A DNA stretch of 9,945 nucleotides from AWTP1-13 sp035253505. GTDB lineage: Bacteria > Pseudomonadota > Alphaproteobacteria > Rhizobiales > Hyphomicrobiaceae. The stretch lies in NCBI GenBank assembly GCA_035253505.1, contig DATFCC010000333.1, positions 1 through 9,945 of the forward strand, read 5' to 3'. Shown here piece by piece: positions 1-7,062 of the stretch. The stretch's first letter is position 1. Every line of letters begins with the position of its first letter. The translations under genes were made by a program, and so were the position numbers. The notes under the pieces were generated by a model. The model had not been told where the DNA came from. It ran no database searches and was given only the letters and a program-made list of their open reading frames with translations.

Positions 1-2282
1 TCGGCGCATTTCTTCAGGACGGCAATGACCTGCTCGGGATCGGAATTGTAGCCGACGCCGACCTTGACGTTGACCGCGCCGAGGGAATCGCGGTGCGTCC
101 AGTTGAGCACGCGCCCGGTGATGAGCTCCGAGTTGGGCACGATGAGGCTCGCCCGGTCGAAGGTCTCGATCTCGGTGGCGCGCACGCTGATGCGGCGCAC
201 AAGCCCCTGCTGGTCGCCGACGACGATGCGGTCGCCGACCCGGATCGGCCGCTCCACCAGCAGGATCAGCCCGGAAACGAAGTTGTTGACGATCGATTGC
301 AGGCCGAAGCCGATGCCGACCGACAGTGCGCCCGCGACGATGGCAAGGTTGGTGATGTCGAGCCCGGCGTAGGAGACGGCCAGCAGTGCCGCGAGGCCGA
401 TGCCGATGTATCCGACGACGGTATCGATGGAATTGACGATACCGGGGTCCATGCGCGTCTGCTGCAGGGCGCGCTCGCGCAACCAGCGCTGCAGGAGGCG
501 CGTGGCGAACAGCAGGGCGATGAACAGCACGATGCCGATCAGGATGCGGGCCAGCGAGATGCGGAACTGGCCGATCTCCACGCCGAAGAACAGCGACTTG
601 AACCAGTCGCGGATCTCGGCTCCCGAGAAGCCCCATTGCAGCATCAGGAACGGCAGCGCGCCGATGATCAGGGCGAAGGTGAGGGCGACCTCGGTCAGCC
701 ACGCGAGCTGATTGCGGCGCGGCGCGTCGAGGCCGAAACGCGCCTCCAGCAGCTCGCCGACCGAGTTGTGCCGGTGCTGGGGATCGCGCGTGATCGCCCG
801 AATGGCGAGATAGAGCAGCCAGGTGACGACGATCACGAGGCCCGTCATCACGAGCTGCTGGGCAATGAAGCGCGCGAGCGCCACGTAGCCGAGGCCCGTG
901 AGGGCGAGAATGCCCAGCGTGATCACCCACAGGGGCAGCTTCAGCCAGACGGGCGTCAGCCGTGGATACGCCGCCCGTTGGCGAGGCGGCTCGGGGCTGC
1001 CCCCTTCCACGACGGCTGCAGGCTCTACAGCCAGCGGCGTGAAGGGGGTGAGGAGGAGGCCGATGAGCAACACCGAGAACGCGACGCTGGCGGCGAAAGT
1101 CTGCACCACCGTCATCGCCAGCGGCATGTAGAACACGCGCGAGACGTCCGTGAGCGCCATGTCGATGGCGTAGACGGCGGTGATGGCGCAGAGCAGCGCG
1201 CCGACGGGCCGGGTCGGCGCGTCGGCCAGCGACACGAGGCGCCATTGCGGCGAGCGAGGTGCCAGCACCGCGAAGATCAGCGCGGACACGGCCGCGTACA
1301 GCACTATCGCCTTGAGGGTTGCGGCCGCGGTGACACCCCAGGGCGCGAACAACAGCTCGAGGTATTCCAGGCCCGAGTAGAGCAAGACGGCCGCGGCGAT
1401 CGCCGGCAGAGCGCGCACGGGAGCCACCCATGCCACCGACATGGCGCGCTCGAAGAACGTGGGCAGCGGCGGCTCGCGGCGCGCGTGGCGGCGCTCGGTG
1501 AGCCTGCGCGCGGCAATCTTCAGTGCGAGGAAAAGGATGAGGGCCGCCGCGATCAGCAGCCAAACCGCGGTCTGCTTGATGCTGGCCCAATGCAGCCAGT
1601 CGTCCACCAGGTAGGAGATGCGGCCGCCGATGCCGGGCGACTTGTTGAAGAGGTCTCGCCACATCCCCGGCAGAAGGGGGCTGGGCCTGCGCTCCATCAG
1701 GTTTTTCGTGAACAGGGAGGAGCGCAGGACGGTGATCTTCTCGATGAGCTGGCGCGCGCGCACCCACGTCAGCTCGGCCGACTTGATGCCGCCGTCGAGG
1801 GCGGCCGCCAGCGCGTTGAGACGTGCTCGCTCGGCGGCAAGCGCGGGCGCCTCGGCGGGCGCATCCTTGCCCGGCGGCGGACCGAGCTTCTCGATCTGCG
1901 ATCGGACGGCCGCCAGCTCCGGCCGCAAGGTCTCGGCCGTATGGGCGGAGTCCGAAAGGATGGTCTCCACGTCGACCCGCAGGCCGCCGAGCTCCTCCTC
2001 CAGGTCGGCCAGCTGCTGGATCGTCTTTTCTGCCGTCTCGATGGCAGCCGCCAGACGCGAGACGTTGTCGGCGACGTCGCTCGGCAAGGCGGCTTTGGCG
2101 GCCTCCTGGCCCTGCGGGGGCATTGTTGCCGCGGGCTGACCGTCGGGTTGCTTCGGTTCGGGCTGGGCCTGAGCCGCCGGCTGCTGGGCGGATGCCGGAA
2201 GCTGGCCCGCAGCCATGGCCAGGACGGCCATCAGCCCGGCAAGGACGAGGAAACGCAAGCGCCGACGATACGCGGGCATCAT
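1..2282 (-). CDS. DUF3772/MscS-family mechanosensitive channel (3' end beyond window)
   Basis: Large MscS-type mechanosensitive channel of the inner membrane, expected to open under hypo-osmotic stress. The reading frame is open from the start to base 1, giving 760 residues; the C-terminus is outside the window. Seen: a signal peptide (RRR at 6-8, hydrophobic core to about 26, likely cleavage after ASA at 30-32), a Gln/Pro/Ala-rich linker, then a periplasmic helical region at about 65-190 resembling DUF3772. Many membrane segments follow from about 240. The MscS core starts near 640: the pore helix contains GALSVGIGFGLQSIVNNFVS (651-670), followed by the beta domain with ERPIRVGDRIVVGD and IVPNSELITGRVLNW. 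Two ATG codons are adjacent (2282 and 2279). The first overlaps the stop of the upstream gene as ATGA, which suggests translational coupling. Class assignment is firm; the physiological gating signal is not known from sequence. Confidence 0.93.
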   Translation of the reverse strand, partial: MMPAYRRRLRFLVLAGLMAVLAMAAGQLPASAQQPAAQAQPEPKQPDGQPAATMPPQGQEAAKAALPSDVADNVSRLAAAIETAEKTIQQLADLEEELGGLRVDVETILSDSAHTAETLRPELAAVRSQIEKLGPPPGKDAPAEAPALAAERARLNALAAALDGGIKSAELTWVRARQLIEKITVLRSSLFTKNLMERRPSPLLPGMWRDLFNKSPGIGGRISYLVDDWLHWASIKQTAVWLLIAAALILFLALKIAARRLTERRHARREPPLPTFFERAMSVAWVAPVRALPAIAAAVLLYSGLEYLELLFAPWGVTAAATLKAIVLYAAVSALIFAVLAPRSPQWRLVSLADAPTRPVGALLCAITAVYAIDMALTDVSRVFYMPLAMTVVQTFAASVAFSVLLIGLLLTPFTPLAVEPAAVVEGGSPEPPRQRAAYPRLTPVWLKLPLWVITLGILALTGLGYVALARFIAQQLVMTGLVIVVTWLLYLAIRAITRDPQHRHNSVGELLEARFGLDAPRRNQLAWLTEVALTFALIIGALPFLMLQWGFSGAEIRDWFKSLFFGVEIGQFRISLARILIGIVLFIALLFATRLLQRWLRERALQQTRMDPGIVNSIDTVVGYIGIGLAALLAVSYAGLDITNLAIVAGALSVGIGFGLQSIVNNFVSGLILLVERPIRVGDRIVVGDQQGLVRRISVRATEIETFDRASLIVPNSELITGRVLNWTHRDSLGAVNVKVGVGYNSDPEQVIAVLKKCA

Positions 2283-2662
2283 TCGTTCACAGCTTGGCCG
2301 AGGCTACGCGGTTGCCGGGTGAACACGGGCTGCGAGGGCTCTTCCAACGTCCTGTCGAGGGCTTCGGTGTGTCGCGCAGGGGCGGGTATTCCGGTCTCGA
2401 TCAGCACGTCCACGGGCCCGCCGGTCATGATGAGGTGCTCGACGCCGTCGCGACGGATCAGCAGCAAGCGCCGGCGCGCATCGACGGTGGCCTGCTCGAC
2501 GACGCCGAGCCGCGGCTCGGCCTTCTGTCGAAACAGCCACCCGCCGAGGTTCAGGTTGGGAAGGTTCGCCTCGCCTGTCGCATACGTGCGATAGGCCAGC
2601 AGCGCCGCACCGCTGGCTGCCGCGAGAAGGATCAGGATGAAGAGCCAGTAGAGCCAATACAT
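2279..2662 (-). CDS. Small FliO-like single-pass membrane protein
   Basis: A 127-residue protein with one N-terminal membrane helix (about residues 3-24, rich in Leu/Ile/Ala and Trp/Tyr) and a small cytoplasmic domain. The segment from RLGVVEQATVDARRRLLLIR to EHLIMTGGPVDVLIETGI has the pattern of FliO family proteins (a basic beta strand, then a 'LLIGG' type turn). FliO assists assembly of the flagellar export gate, but no other flagellar gene is in the window, so the cellular role here is open; 'FliO-like' describes the fold only. The last 30 residues are polar and look disordered. The start at 2662 places the membrane helix at the very N-terminus; a GGGGA lies about 10 bases upstream. Its stop overlaps the start of the MscS-type channel gene by ATGA, so the two are almost certainly one operon. 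Existence of the gene is well supported; the family call is moderate. Confidence 0.7.
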   Translation of the reverse strand: MYWLYWLFILILLAAASGAALLAYRTYATGEANLPNLNLGGWLFRQKAEPRLGVVEQATVDARRRLLLIRRDGVEHLIMTGGPVDVLIETGIPAPARHTEALDRTLEEPSQPVFTRQPRSLGQAVNE

Positions 2663-3037
2663 GTCCTGAGGTCCCCATGGAATCGCGGCGCGCAGATTGC
2701 GCCGTTTCTATCGAGCCGCCAAGGCGGCAGACAGCCGTGCAATTGAGTCGCGGCCGAGGCGCCACACGAGCTCGGTGCGGCAGGTCAACGCCCCGTGCTC
2801 CCGCGGCACGCGGCAACAACGCCGGACCTTCATGGCATCTTAACCTGAATAGCTGCTTTCTTGAAGGCACCAACCCGTCGGTCAGCGCCGACAGCACGAA
2901 GTCGAATCATCCCAGAGCGCTCCGGTCCGTATATGCGTACAAACGCCGACTTTTTCCACGCCTTGCGTGTTCCACTCCCGCTCCCGCTGCATTCGCTTTG
3001 GGGCCGCCTCTTCCAGAATCAGCTTAGACTGCGGGCC
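2663..3037. other. Divergent intergenic region between the FliO-like/mscS operon and cckA
   Basis: About 375 bases separate two divergent transcription units, so promoters for both must lie here. I could not pick a -35/-10 pair with confidence on either strand. A TTAAC half-site occurs at 2840-2844, but the second half of a CtrA box (TTAA-N7-TTAA) is absent. Open frames crossing this stretch are unremarkable and have no recognisable domain. Confidence 0.6.
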
Positions 3038-5578
3038 ATGGCAGACATGGAGGCACGCCACGACCTGGCGACGGCCGCGGGACGGCTTGCCTGGCGGCCG
3101 CAGCGCTCCGTTGGCGCCTACTTGCTCGTTGCCGGCATCGGTGCCTCGGGCGTCCTCGCTGTCTTCGCGCTTTTTGCCGGCGGCGCCGGGGAAGGGGCCA
3201 AGCTCGGGCTGCTCGGGCTGCTGGCGGCGGCCGGCGCATTTCTTCTGCTCGGCCTGCTGTCCGCCTACCTGCGCATGAGCGAGCGCGCGGCCGAGGCGGA
3301 GGTCGTCAAGGCCATGGCCGACGGCCTCGATGTCGGTCTCGAGATCGTCGACCCGCAGGGCGTCATCGTCTATCGCAACCGGGCCCTTCACCGTCTCGCC
3401 GGCCGGCGCGCTGGCGGTACGGCGACGCTGGAGGAGTTGCTGTCGGGCGAGCCGGATTCGGCGCAGTCCTTCTTCCGCCTCAATCGCGCGGCCGAGCGCG
3501 CGGAGGCGCGCGATGAGGAGTTCTGCATCCGCTCGGGGCCCGCGGCCGTGCGCGGTGGCCGCTGGCTGCGGATCGGGGTGCGGCCCTTTCTCGCGCCGCG
3601 AAAGGATGGGGGCGAGGCGCGGCGGTTGACCCTTTGGCAGGTGAGCGACGTCACCTTCGAGCGCACGCGCGAGATCGAGGCCGTGAGCGGGCTCGAGGCG
3701 ACCAAGGGGTTCTATGACAGCCTGCCGCAGGGCCTGTTTGCCGTGGCGCCCGATGGCCGCATCTCGCATCTCAACGCGACACTGCAGCAGTGGCTGCGCC
3801 TGCGCATGGATCACGGCCGCACGTTGACCCTGCTCGATATCGTGCCCGCCGACGGCGCCGAGGTGATCCGGGCCGTGGCGCGCGGCCCCCAGGGCCGCAC
3901 GACGAGGCTCGACGTCGATCTGCTGCGTGAGGATGGGCGCACGTTTCCTGCCCAGCTTCTGTGCCGACCGCGCGGGCCGCGTGGCGCCCTGTCGGTGCTC
4001 GTGGTCGATCGCAGCGAAGAGTTGGGTCGCGCCGAGGCCCAAGCCCATGCCGAGATGCGCCTGACGCGCATGTTTCAGTCGGCGCCGTTCGGCATTGCCA
4101 CCGTCGACACCCAGGGACGCATCCTCACCTCCAACACCGCTTTCATGCGCATGTTCGCCGTCGAGGGCCGCGGTGTGCCCGCGACCGTTTCCAGCATCGT
4201 TCCCGATGGCGAGGAGCAGGCCGCGCTCGAGCTCGCCAAGGCCATCGAACGGGCGGCGGCGGGGCGCACCAGCGGCGCACCCATCGAGGTCTTCTTCGGT
4301 CCGCAGCGCGAGCTGGCGCGGCGCATCTATGTCAGTGCGCTGGGCGGCGGTGCCCGGGCGCGCGAGGGCGCGGTGCTTTATTCCATCGACGCCACCGAGC
4401 AGAAGGCGCTGGAGCTGAAATTCGCGCAAAGCCACAAGATGGAGGCCGTGGGCAAGCTTGCGGGCGGGGTCGCGCACGACTTCAACAACGTGCTCACCGC
4501 CATCATCGGCTTCTCCGATCTGCTGCTGCAGACCCACCGGCAGACCGATCCGGCCTATCGCGACATCATGAACATCAAGAGCAGCGCCAACCGCGCCGCG
4601 GGCCTGGTGCGGCAGCTGCTCGCCTTCTCGCGCCGCCAGACGCTGCAGCCCGAGGTGCTGGAGCTGGGCGAGATCCTCACCGACCTGGCGCCCCTGCTCA
4701 ACCGATCGCTGGGCGAGAAGATCGAGCTGAAGATCCAGCCCGGTCGCGACCTGTGGCACATCAAGGCCGACCGGTCGCAGTTCGACAATGTCATCGTCAA
4801 CCTCGCCGTCAATGCCAAGGATGCGATGCCCGACGGCGGCTCGCTGACGATCCGCACGCGCAATGTCAGCGAGCGGGAGAGCATAAAGCTCGGCGAGCAG
4901 GCGATGGCCGCCGGCGAGTACGTGATGGTCGAGGTCGAGGATACGGGCGTCGGCATCGAGCCCGACGTCATCGGCAAGATCTTCGAGCCGTTCTTTACCA
5001 CCAAGGACATCGGCAAGGGCACGGGGCTCGGCCTCTCCACCGTCTACGGCATCGTCAAGCAGACTGGCGGCTACGTGTTCGCCGACAGCACACCCGGCAG
5101 GGGCACGACTTTCCGCGTCTACCTGCCGCGGCACATCGTCGACCACGAGGAGCTGCAGGCGAAGGAGCGGGCGGCGGAGAAGAGGAAGGAAGGCACGCGC
5201 GATCTGACCGGCTCGGGCCGCGTGCTGCTGGTCGAGGACGAGGACGCCGTGCGCAACTTCGCGGCGCGCGCCCTCGCCCGCCAGGGTTACGAGGTGCTGG
5301 AGGCCGGCACCGGCGTGGAGGCGATGGAGGTGATGGAGCGCGAGAAAGGCAGGGTCGACATCGTGGTGAGCGACGTGATCATGCCGGAAATGGATGGGCC
5401 GACGCTGCTCAAGGAGCTGCGCAAGACCAACCCCGGCCTCAAGTTCATTTTCGTATCGGGCTATCCCGACGATGCCTTCAAACGCAGCCTGGACGAGAAG
5501 GAGGCCTATAGCTTCCTGCCCAAGCCCTTCACGCTGCCGCAGCTCGCGGCCAAGGTGAAAGAGCAGCTCGCGAGCTGA
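3038..5578 (+). CDS. cckA: Cell-cycle hybrid histidine kinase CckA
   Basis: Membrane-bound hybrid histidine kinase that, in alphaproteobacteria, feeds phosphate through ChpT to CtrA and CpdR. With the start at 3038 it has 846 residues. Domains in order: two membrane helices (about 25-47 and 55-77), three PAS-like domains (about 91-207, 225-335, 342-460), HisKA with phospho-acceptor His480 in GGVAHDFNN, HATPase with N box NLAVNAKDAM (588-597), G1 DTGVG (635-639), F box FEPFFTTK and G2 GKGTGLGL (659-666), then a receiver domain with acidic pair 734/736, phospho-acceptor Asp779 (SDVIMPEMDG), Ser807 and Lys829. The spacing and the segments AVGKLAGGVAHDFNN and VRQLLAFSRRQTLQP are typical of CckA. 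The frame is open further upstream (ATG at 2932, TTG at 2861), but the extra residues look non-coding and no start has a strong SD, so the exact start is uncertain. It is followed by a terminator, not an operon partner. Confidence 0.92.
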   Translation: MADMEARHDLATAAGRLAWRPQRSVGAYLLVAGIGASGVLAVFALFAGGAGEGAKLGLLGLLAAAGAFLLLGLLSAYLRMSERAAEAEVVKAMADGLDVGLEIVDPQGVIVYRNRALHRLAGRRAGGTATLEELLSGEPDSAQSFFRLNRAAERAEARDEEFCIRSGPAAVRGGRWLRIGVRPFLAPRKDGGEARRLTLWQVSDVTFERTREIEAVSGLEATKGFYDSLPQGLFAVAPDGRISHLNATLQQWLRLRMDHGRTLTLLDIVPADGAEVIRAVARGPQGRTTRLDVDLLREDGRTFPAQLLCRPRGPRGALSVLVVDRSEELGRAEAQAHAEMRLTRMFQSAPFGIATVDTQGRILTSNTAFMRMFAVEGRGVPATVSSIVPDGEEQAALELAKAIERAAAGRTSGAPIEVFFGPQRELARRIYVSALGGGARAREGAVLYSIDATEQKALELKFAQSHKMEAVGKLAGGVAHDFNNVLTAIIGFSDLLLQTHRQTDPAYRDIMNIKSSANRAAGLVRQLLAFSRRQTLQPEVLELGEILTDLAPLLNRSLGEKIELKIQPGRDLWHIKADRSQFDNVIVNLAVNAKDAMPDGGSLTIRTRNVSERESIKLGEQAMAAGEYVMVEVEDTGVGIEPDVIGKIFEPFFTTKDIGKGTGLGLSTVYGIVKQTGGYVFADSTPGRGTTFRVYLPRHIVDHEELQAKERAAEKRKEGTRDLTGSGRVLLVEDEDAVRNFAARALARQGYEVLEAGTGVEAMEVMEREKGRVDIVVSDVIMPEMDGPTLLKELRKTNPGLKFIFVSGYPDDAFKRSLDEKEAYSFLPKPFTLPQLAAKVKEQLAS

Positions 5579-5589
5579 CGGCTGCCCCG

Positions 5590-5613
5590 GGGCCGACGAT
5601 TGGCGGTCGGCTC
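5590..5613 (+). other. Weak inverted repeat just after cckA
   Basis: The arms GCCGAC (5592-5597) and GTCGGC (5606-5611) pair perfectly around an 8-base loop, extendable by a G-T and a G-C pair. No T-tract follows, so it is not a convincing intrinsic terminator; it may protect the cckA mRNA 3' end or be incidental in GC-rich DNA. Confidence 0.3.
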
Positions 5614-5628
5614 GCCCGTCCCGCGCCC

Positions 5629-5646
5629 CTGTTCCTTGTGGAACAG
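5629..5646. repeat. Perfect 7-bp inverted repeat CTGTTCC-TTGT-GGAACAG
   Basis: The arms CTGTTCC and GGAACAG pair completely around a TTGT tetraloop, 50 bases after the cckA stop. It could be an RNA hairpin in the cckA 3' UTR or a DNA operator. The GTTC and GAAC half-sites resemble LexA half-sites but are inverted with six bases between them, unlike the direct-repeat LexA box of alphaproteobacteria, and the ends are two bases too far apart for an E. coli-type CTGT-N8-ACAG box. Function unknown. Confidence 0.5.
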
Positions 5647-5746
5647 CTCGCGGGGGGAGGCGCGGCTATTGTCTCCCTACCGTCTGGTCCCCCCGGGCGG
5701 GCAAGGCGCGCCCCTCGCCGTTTCCCCCAGCGACCCGCGCGCCCCT

Positions 5747-5782
5747 TGGCGCCTCGCCCCCCGTCGAGGCGCCATTTTCTTT
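5747..5782 (+). terminator. Rho-independent terminator downstream of cckA
   Basis: A nine-pair stem is formed by TGGCGCCTC (5747-5755) and GAGGCGCCA (5766-5774) around a 10-base loop, followed directly by TTTTCTTT (5775-5782). This is the textbook layout of an intrinsic terminator on the plus strand. It lies about 170 bases after the cckA stop and 14 bases before the recA -35 element, so it should insulate recA from cckA transcription. Confidence 0.85.
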
Positions 5783-5795
5783 GCGCACAGGGTGC

Positions 5796-5824
5796 TTGCT
5801 CGATGAGAACAAAACAAGTACATT
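5796..5824 (+). promoter_or_regulatory. Predicted sigma70-type recA promoter
   Basis: TTGCTC (5796-5801) and TACATT (5819-5824) are separated by exactly 17 bases, an ideal spacing for a housekeeping promoter. The position, about 60 bases before the recA start and just after a terminator, fits. Transcription would begin near 5831. Confidence 0.7.
5807..5821 (+). promoter_or_regulatory. LexA-type SOS operator in the recA promoter
   Basis: GAAC-AAAACAA-GTAC matches the alphaproteobacterial LexA box, a direct repeat of GAAC separated by seven bases, with one mismatch in the second half-site; the A after each half-site also fits. It sits inside the spacer and -10 element of the predicted promoter, so bound LexA would block RNA polymerase. 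This predicts induction of recA by DNA damage. Confidence 0.75.
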
Positions 5825-5872
5825 GAGGACAGTCACGAGTCGCGTTTTGCTTCCATGTGCAACTCATGAAAT

Positions 5873-5877
5873 AAGGA
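5873..5877 (+). promoter_or_regulatory. recA ribosome binding site
   Basis: AAGGA lies seven bases before the ATG at 5885. This selects that codon over the in-frame internal ATG at 5924, which starts the more universal MDKQKAL segment but has no spacing as good. Confidence 0.8.
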
Positions 5878-5884
5878 TTTTCCG

Positions 5885-7033
5885 ATGGAAAAGCCGTCGC
5901 TGCGGGTGGTCGAGGGGGGAAGCATGGACAAGCAGAAGGCGCTGCAGGCCGCGCTCGACCAGATCGACAAGAACTTCGGCAAGGGCTCGATCATGCGGCT
6001 TGGTGCCAACGACCGCCGCATCGAGGTCGAGGCCATTTCCACGGGCTCCCTGGGCCTGGACATCGCCCTCGGCATCGGCGGGCTGCCGCGCGGGCGCGTG
6101 ATCGAGATCTACGGGCCGGAGTCGTCCGGCAAGACGACGCTTTCACTCTCCGTGCTGGCCGAGGCCCAGAAGAAGGGTGGCATCTGTGCTTTCGTCGATG
6201 CCGAGCACGCGCTCGACCCGGTCTATGCCCGCAAGCTCGGCGTCAAGGTCGAAGACCTGCTGATATCGCAGCCCGACGACGGCGAGCAGGCGCTGGAGAT
6301 CGCCGACACGCTGGTGCGCTCCGGCGCGGTCGATGTGCTGGTGGTGGATTCGGTGGCCGCCCTCACCCCCAAGGCCGAGCTGGAAGGGGAAATGGGCGAC
6401 ATGCAGCCCGGCATGCAGGCGCGCCTGATGAGCAAGGCGCTGCGCAAGCTGACGGCCTCGATCTCCAAGTCGAAGTGCATGGTGATCTTCATCAATCAGA
6501 TCCGCATGAAGATCGGCATCATGTTCGGCAACCCCGAGACGACCACCGGCGGCAATGCGCTCAAGTTCTATGCCTCGGTGCGCATCGACATCCGACGCAT
6601 CGGCCAGATCAAGGAGCGCGACGAGGTGGTCGGCAACCAGACCCGCGTCAAGGTCGTCAAGAACAAGGTGGCCCCGCCCTTCAAGCAGGTCGAATTCGAC
6701 ATCATGTACGGAGAGGGCATCTCCAAGACCGGCGAGCTCGTCGACCTCGGCGTCAAGGCCGGCATCATCGAGAAGTCGGGTGCCTGGTTCTCCTTCAACG
6801 GCGAGCGCATCGGCCAGGGGCGCGAAAACACCAAGGCCTTCCTCAAGGAGCATCCGAAGGTCGGCGCGGAGATCGAGAAGTCCGTACGGCAGAACGCCGG
6901 TCTCATCGTCGACAAAATGCTGCAGGCGCTACCCGAGGGAGACGAGGCCGCCGACGCGGAGGCGGGCCCCGAGGACCTATCCGCCGAGGAGACCGGGGGC
7001 GACGCCCGGAAGGGTGCGCGCGGCAAGCGCTGA
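5885..7033 (+). CDS. recA: Recombinase RecA
   Basis: ATP-dependent DNA strand-exchange protein; its filament on single-stranded DNA also triggers LexA self-cleavage in the SOS response. At 382 residues it is slightly longer than E. coli RecA. Seen: the N-terminal oligomerisation helix (MDKQKALQAALDQIDKNFGK, 14-33), Walker A GPESSGKT (77-84), VDAEHALDP (104-112), Walker B VLVVDS (151-156), the loop 1 segment EGEMGDMQPGMQARLMSKALR, NQIR (204-207), and loop 2 GNPETTTGGNALKFY (215-229). The C-terminal tail (about 350-375) is acidic as usual, but the last residues (RKGARGKR) are basic. A 13-residue extension precedes the conserved MDKQKAL, as often in this order. The gene has its own SOS-type promoter and no visible terminator after it; the next gene starts 29 bases on. 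Confidence 0.99.
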   Translation: MEKPSLRVVEGGSMDKQKALQAALDQIDKNFGKGSIMRLGANDRRIEVEAISTGSLGLDIALGIGGLPRGRVIEIYGPESSGKTTLSLSVLAEAQKKGGICAFVDAEHALDPVYARKLGVKVEDLLISQPDDGEQALEIADTLVRSGAVDVLVVDSVAALTPKAELEGEMGDMQPGMQARLMSKALRKLTASISKSKCMVIFINQIRMKIGIMFGNPETTTGGNALKFYASVRIDIRRIGQIKERDEVVGNQTRVKVVKNKVAPPFKQVEFDIMYGEGISKTGELVDLGVKAGIIEKSGAWFSFNGERIGQGRENTKAFLKEHPKVGAEIEKSVRQNAGLIVDKMLQALPEGDEAADAEAGPEDLSAEETGGDARKGARGKR

Positions 7034-7062
7034 GCCTGGACGGGGGCGCGCTGGGGGCGTGA

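Noticed and set aside
93..2594. 833-residue plus-strand open frame
   Set aside because: It lies opposite the MscS-type channel gene. Its translation is a run of Arg/Asp/Gly/Gln-rich sequence without any domain, whereas the minus frame gives a signal peptide, membrane helices and clear MscS motifs.
2840..2854. Possible CtrA box (TTAACC) upstream of cckA
   Set aside because: Only one half-site is present; the position seven bases on reads AGCT rather than TTAA.
2861..3037. Upstream extension of cckA to TTG 2861 or ATG 2932
   Set aside because: The frame is open but the extra residues have no hydrophobic or conserved pattern, and neither codon has a good SD. The start at 3038 leaves a normal short cytoplasmic lead before the first membrane helix, though 2932 cannot be excluded.
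2882..5146. 754-residue minus-strand open frame
   Set aside because: Antisense shadow of cckA, produced by high GC at third codon positions; its translation has no domain character, while the plus frame carries all kinase motifs.
5855..5874. Tiny upstream ORFs in the recA leader (ATGTGCAACTCATGA and ATGAAATAA)
   Set aside because: They have four and two codons, no SD of their own, and overlap the recA SD region; short frames like these arise by chance.
6143..6853. 236-residue minus-strand open frame inside recA
   Set aside because: Fully contained in the certain recA gene; composition is typical of antisense to GC-rich coding DNA.
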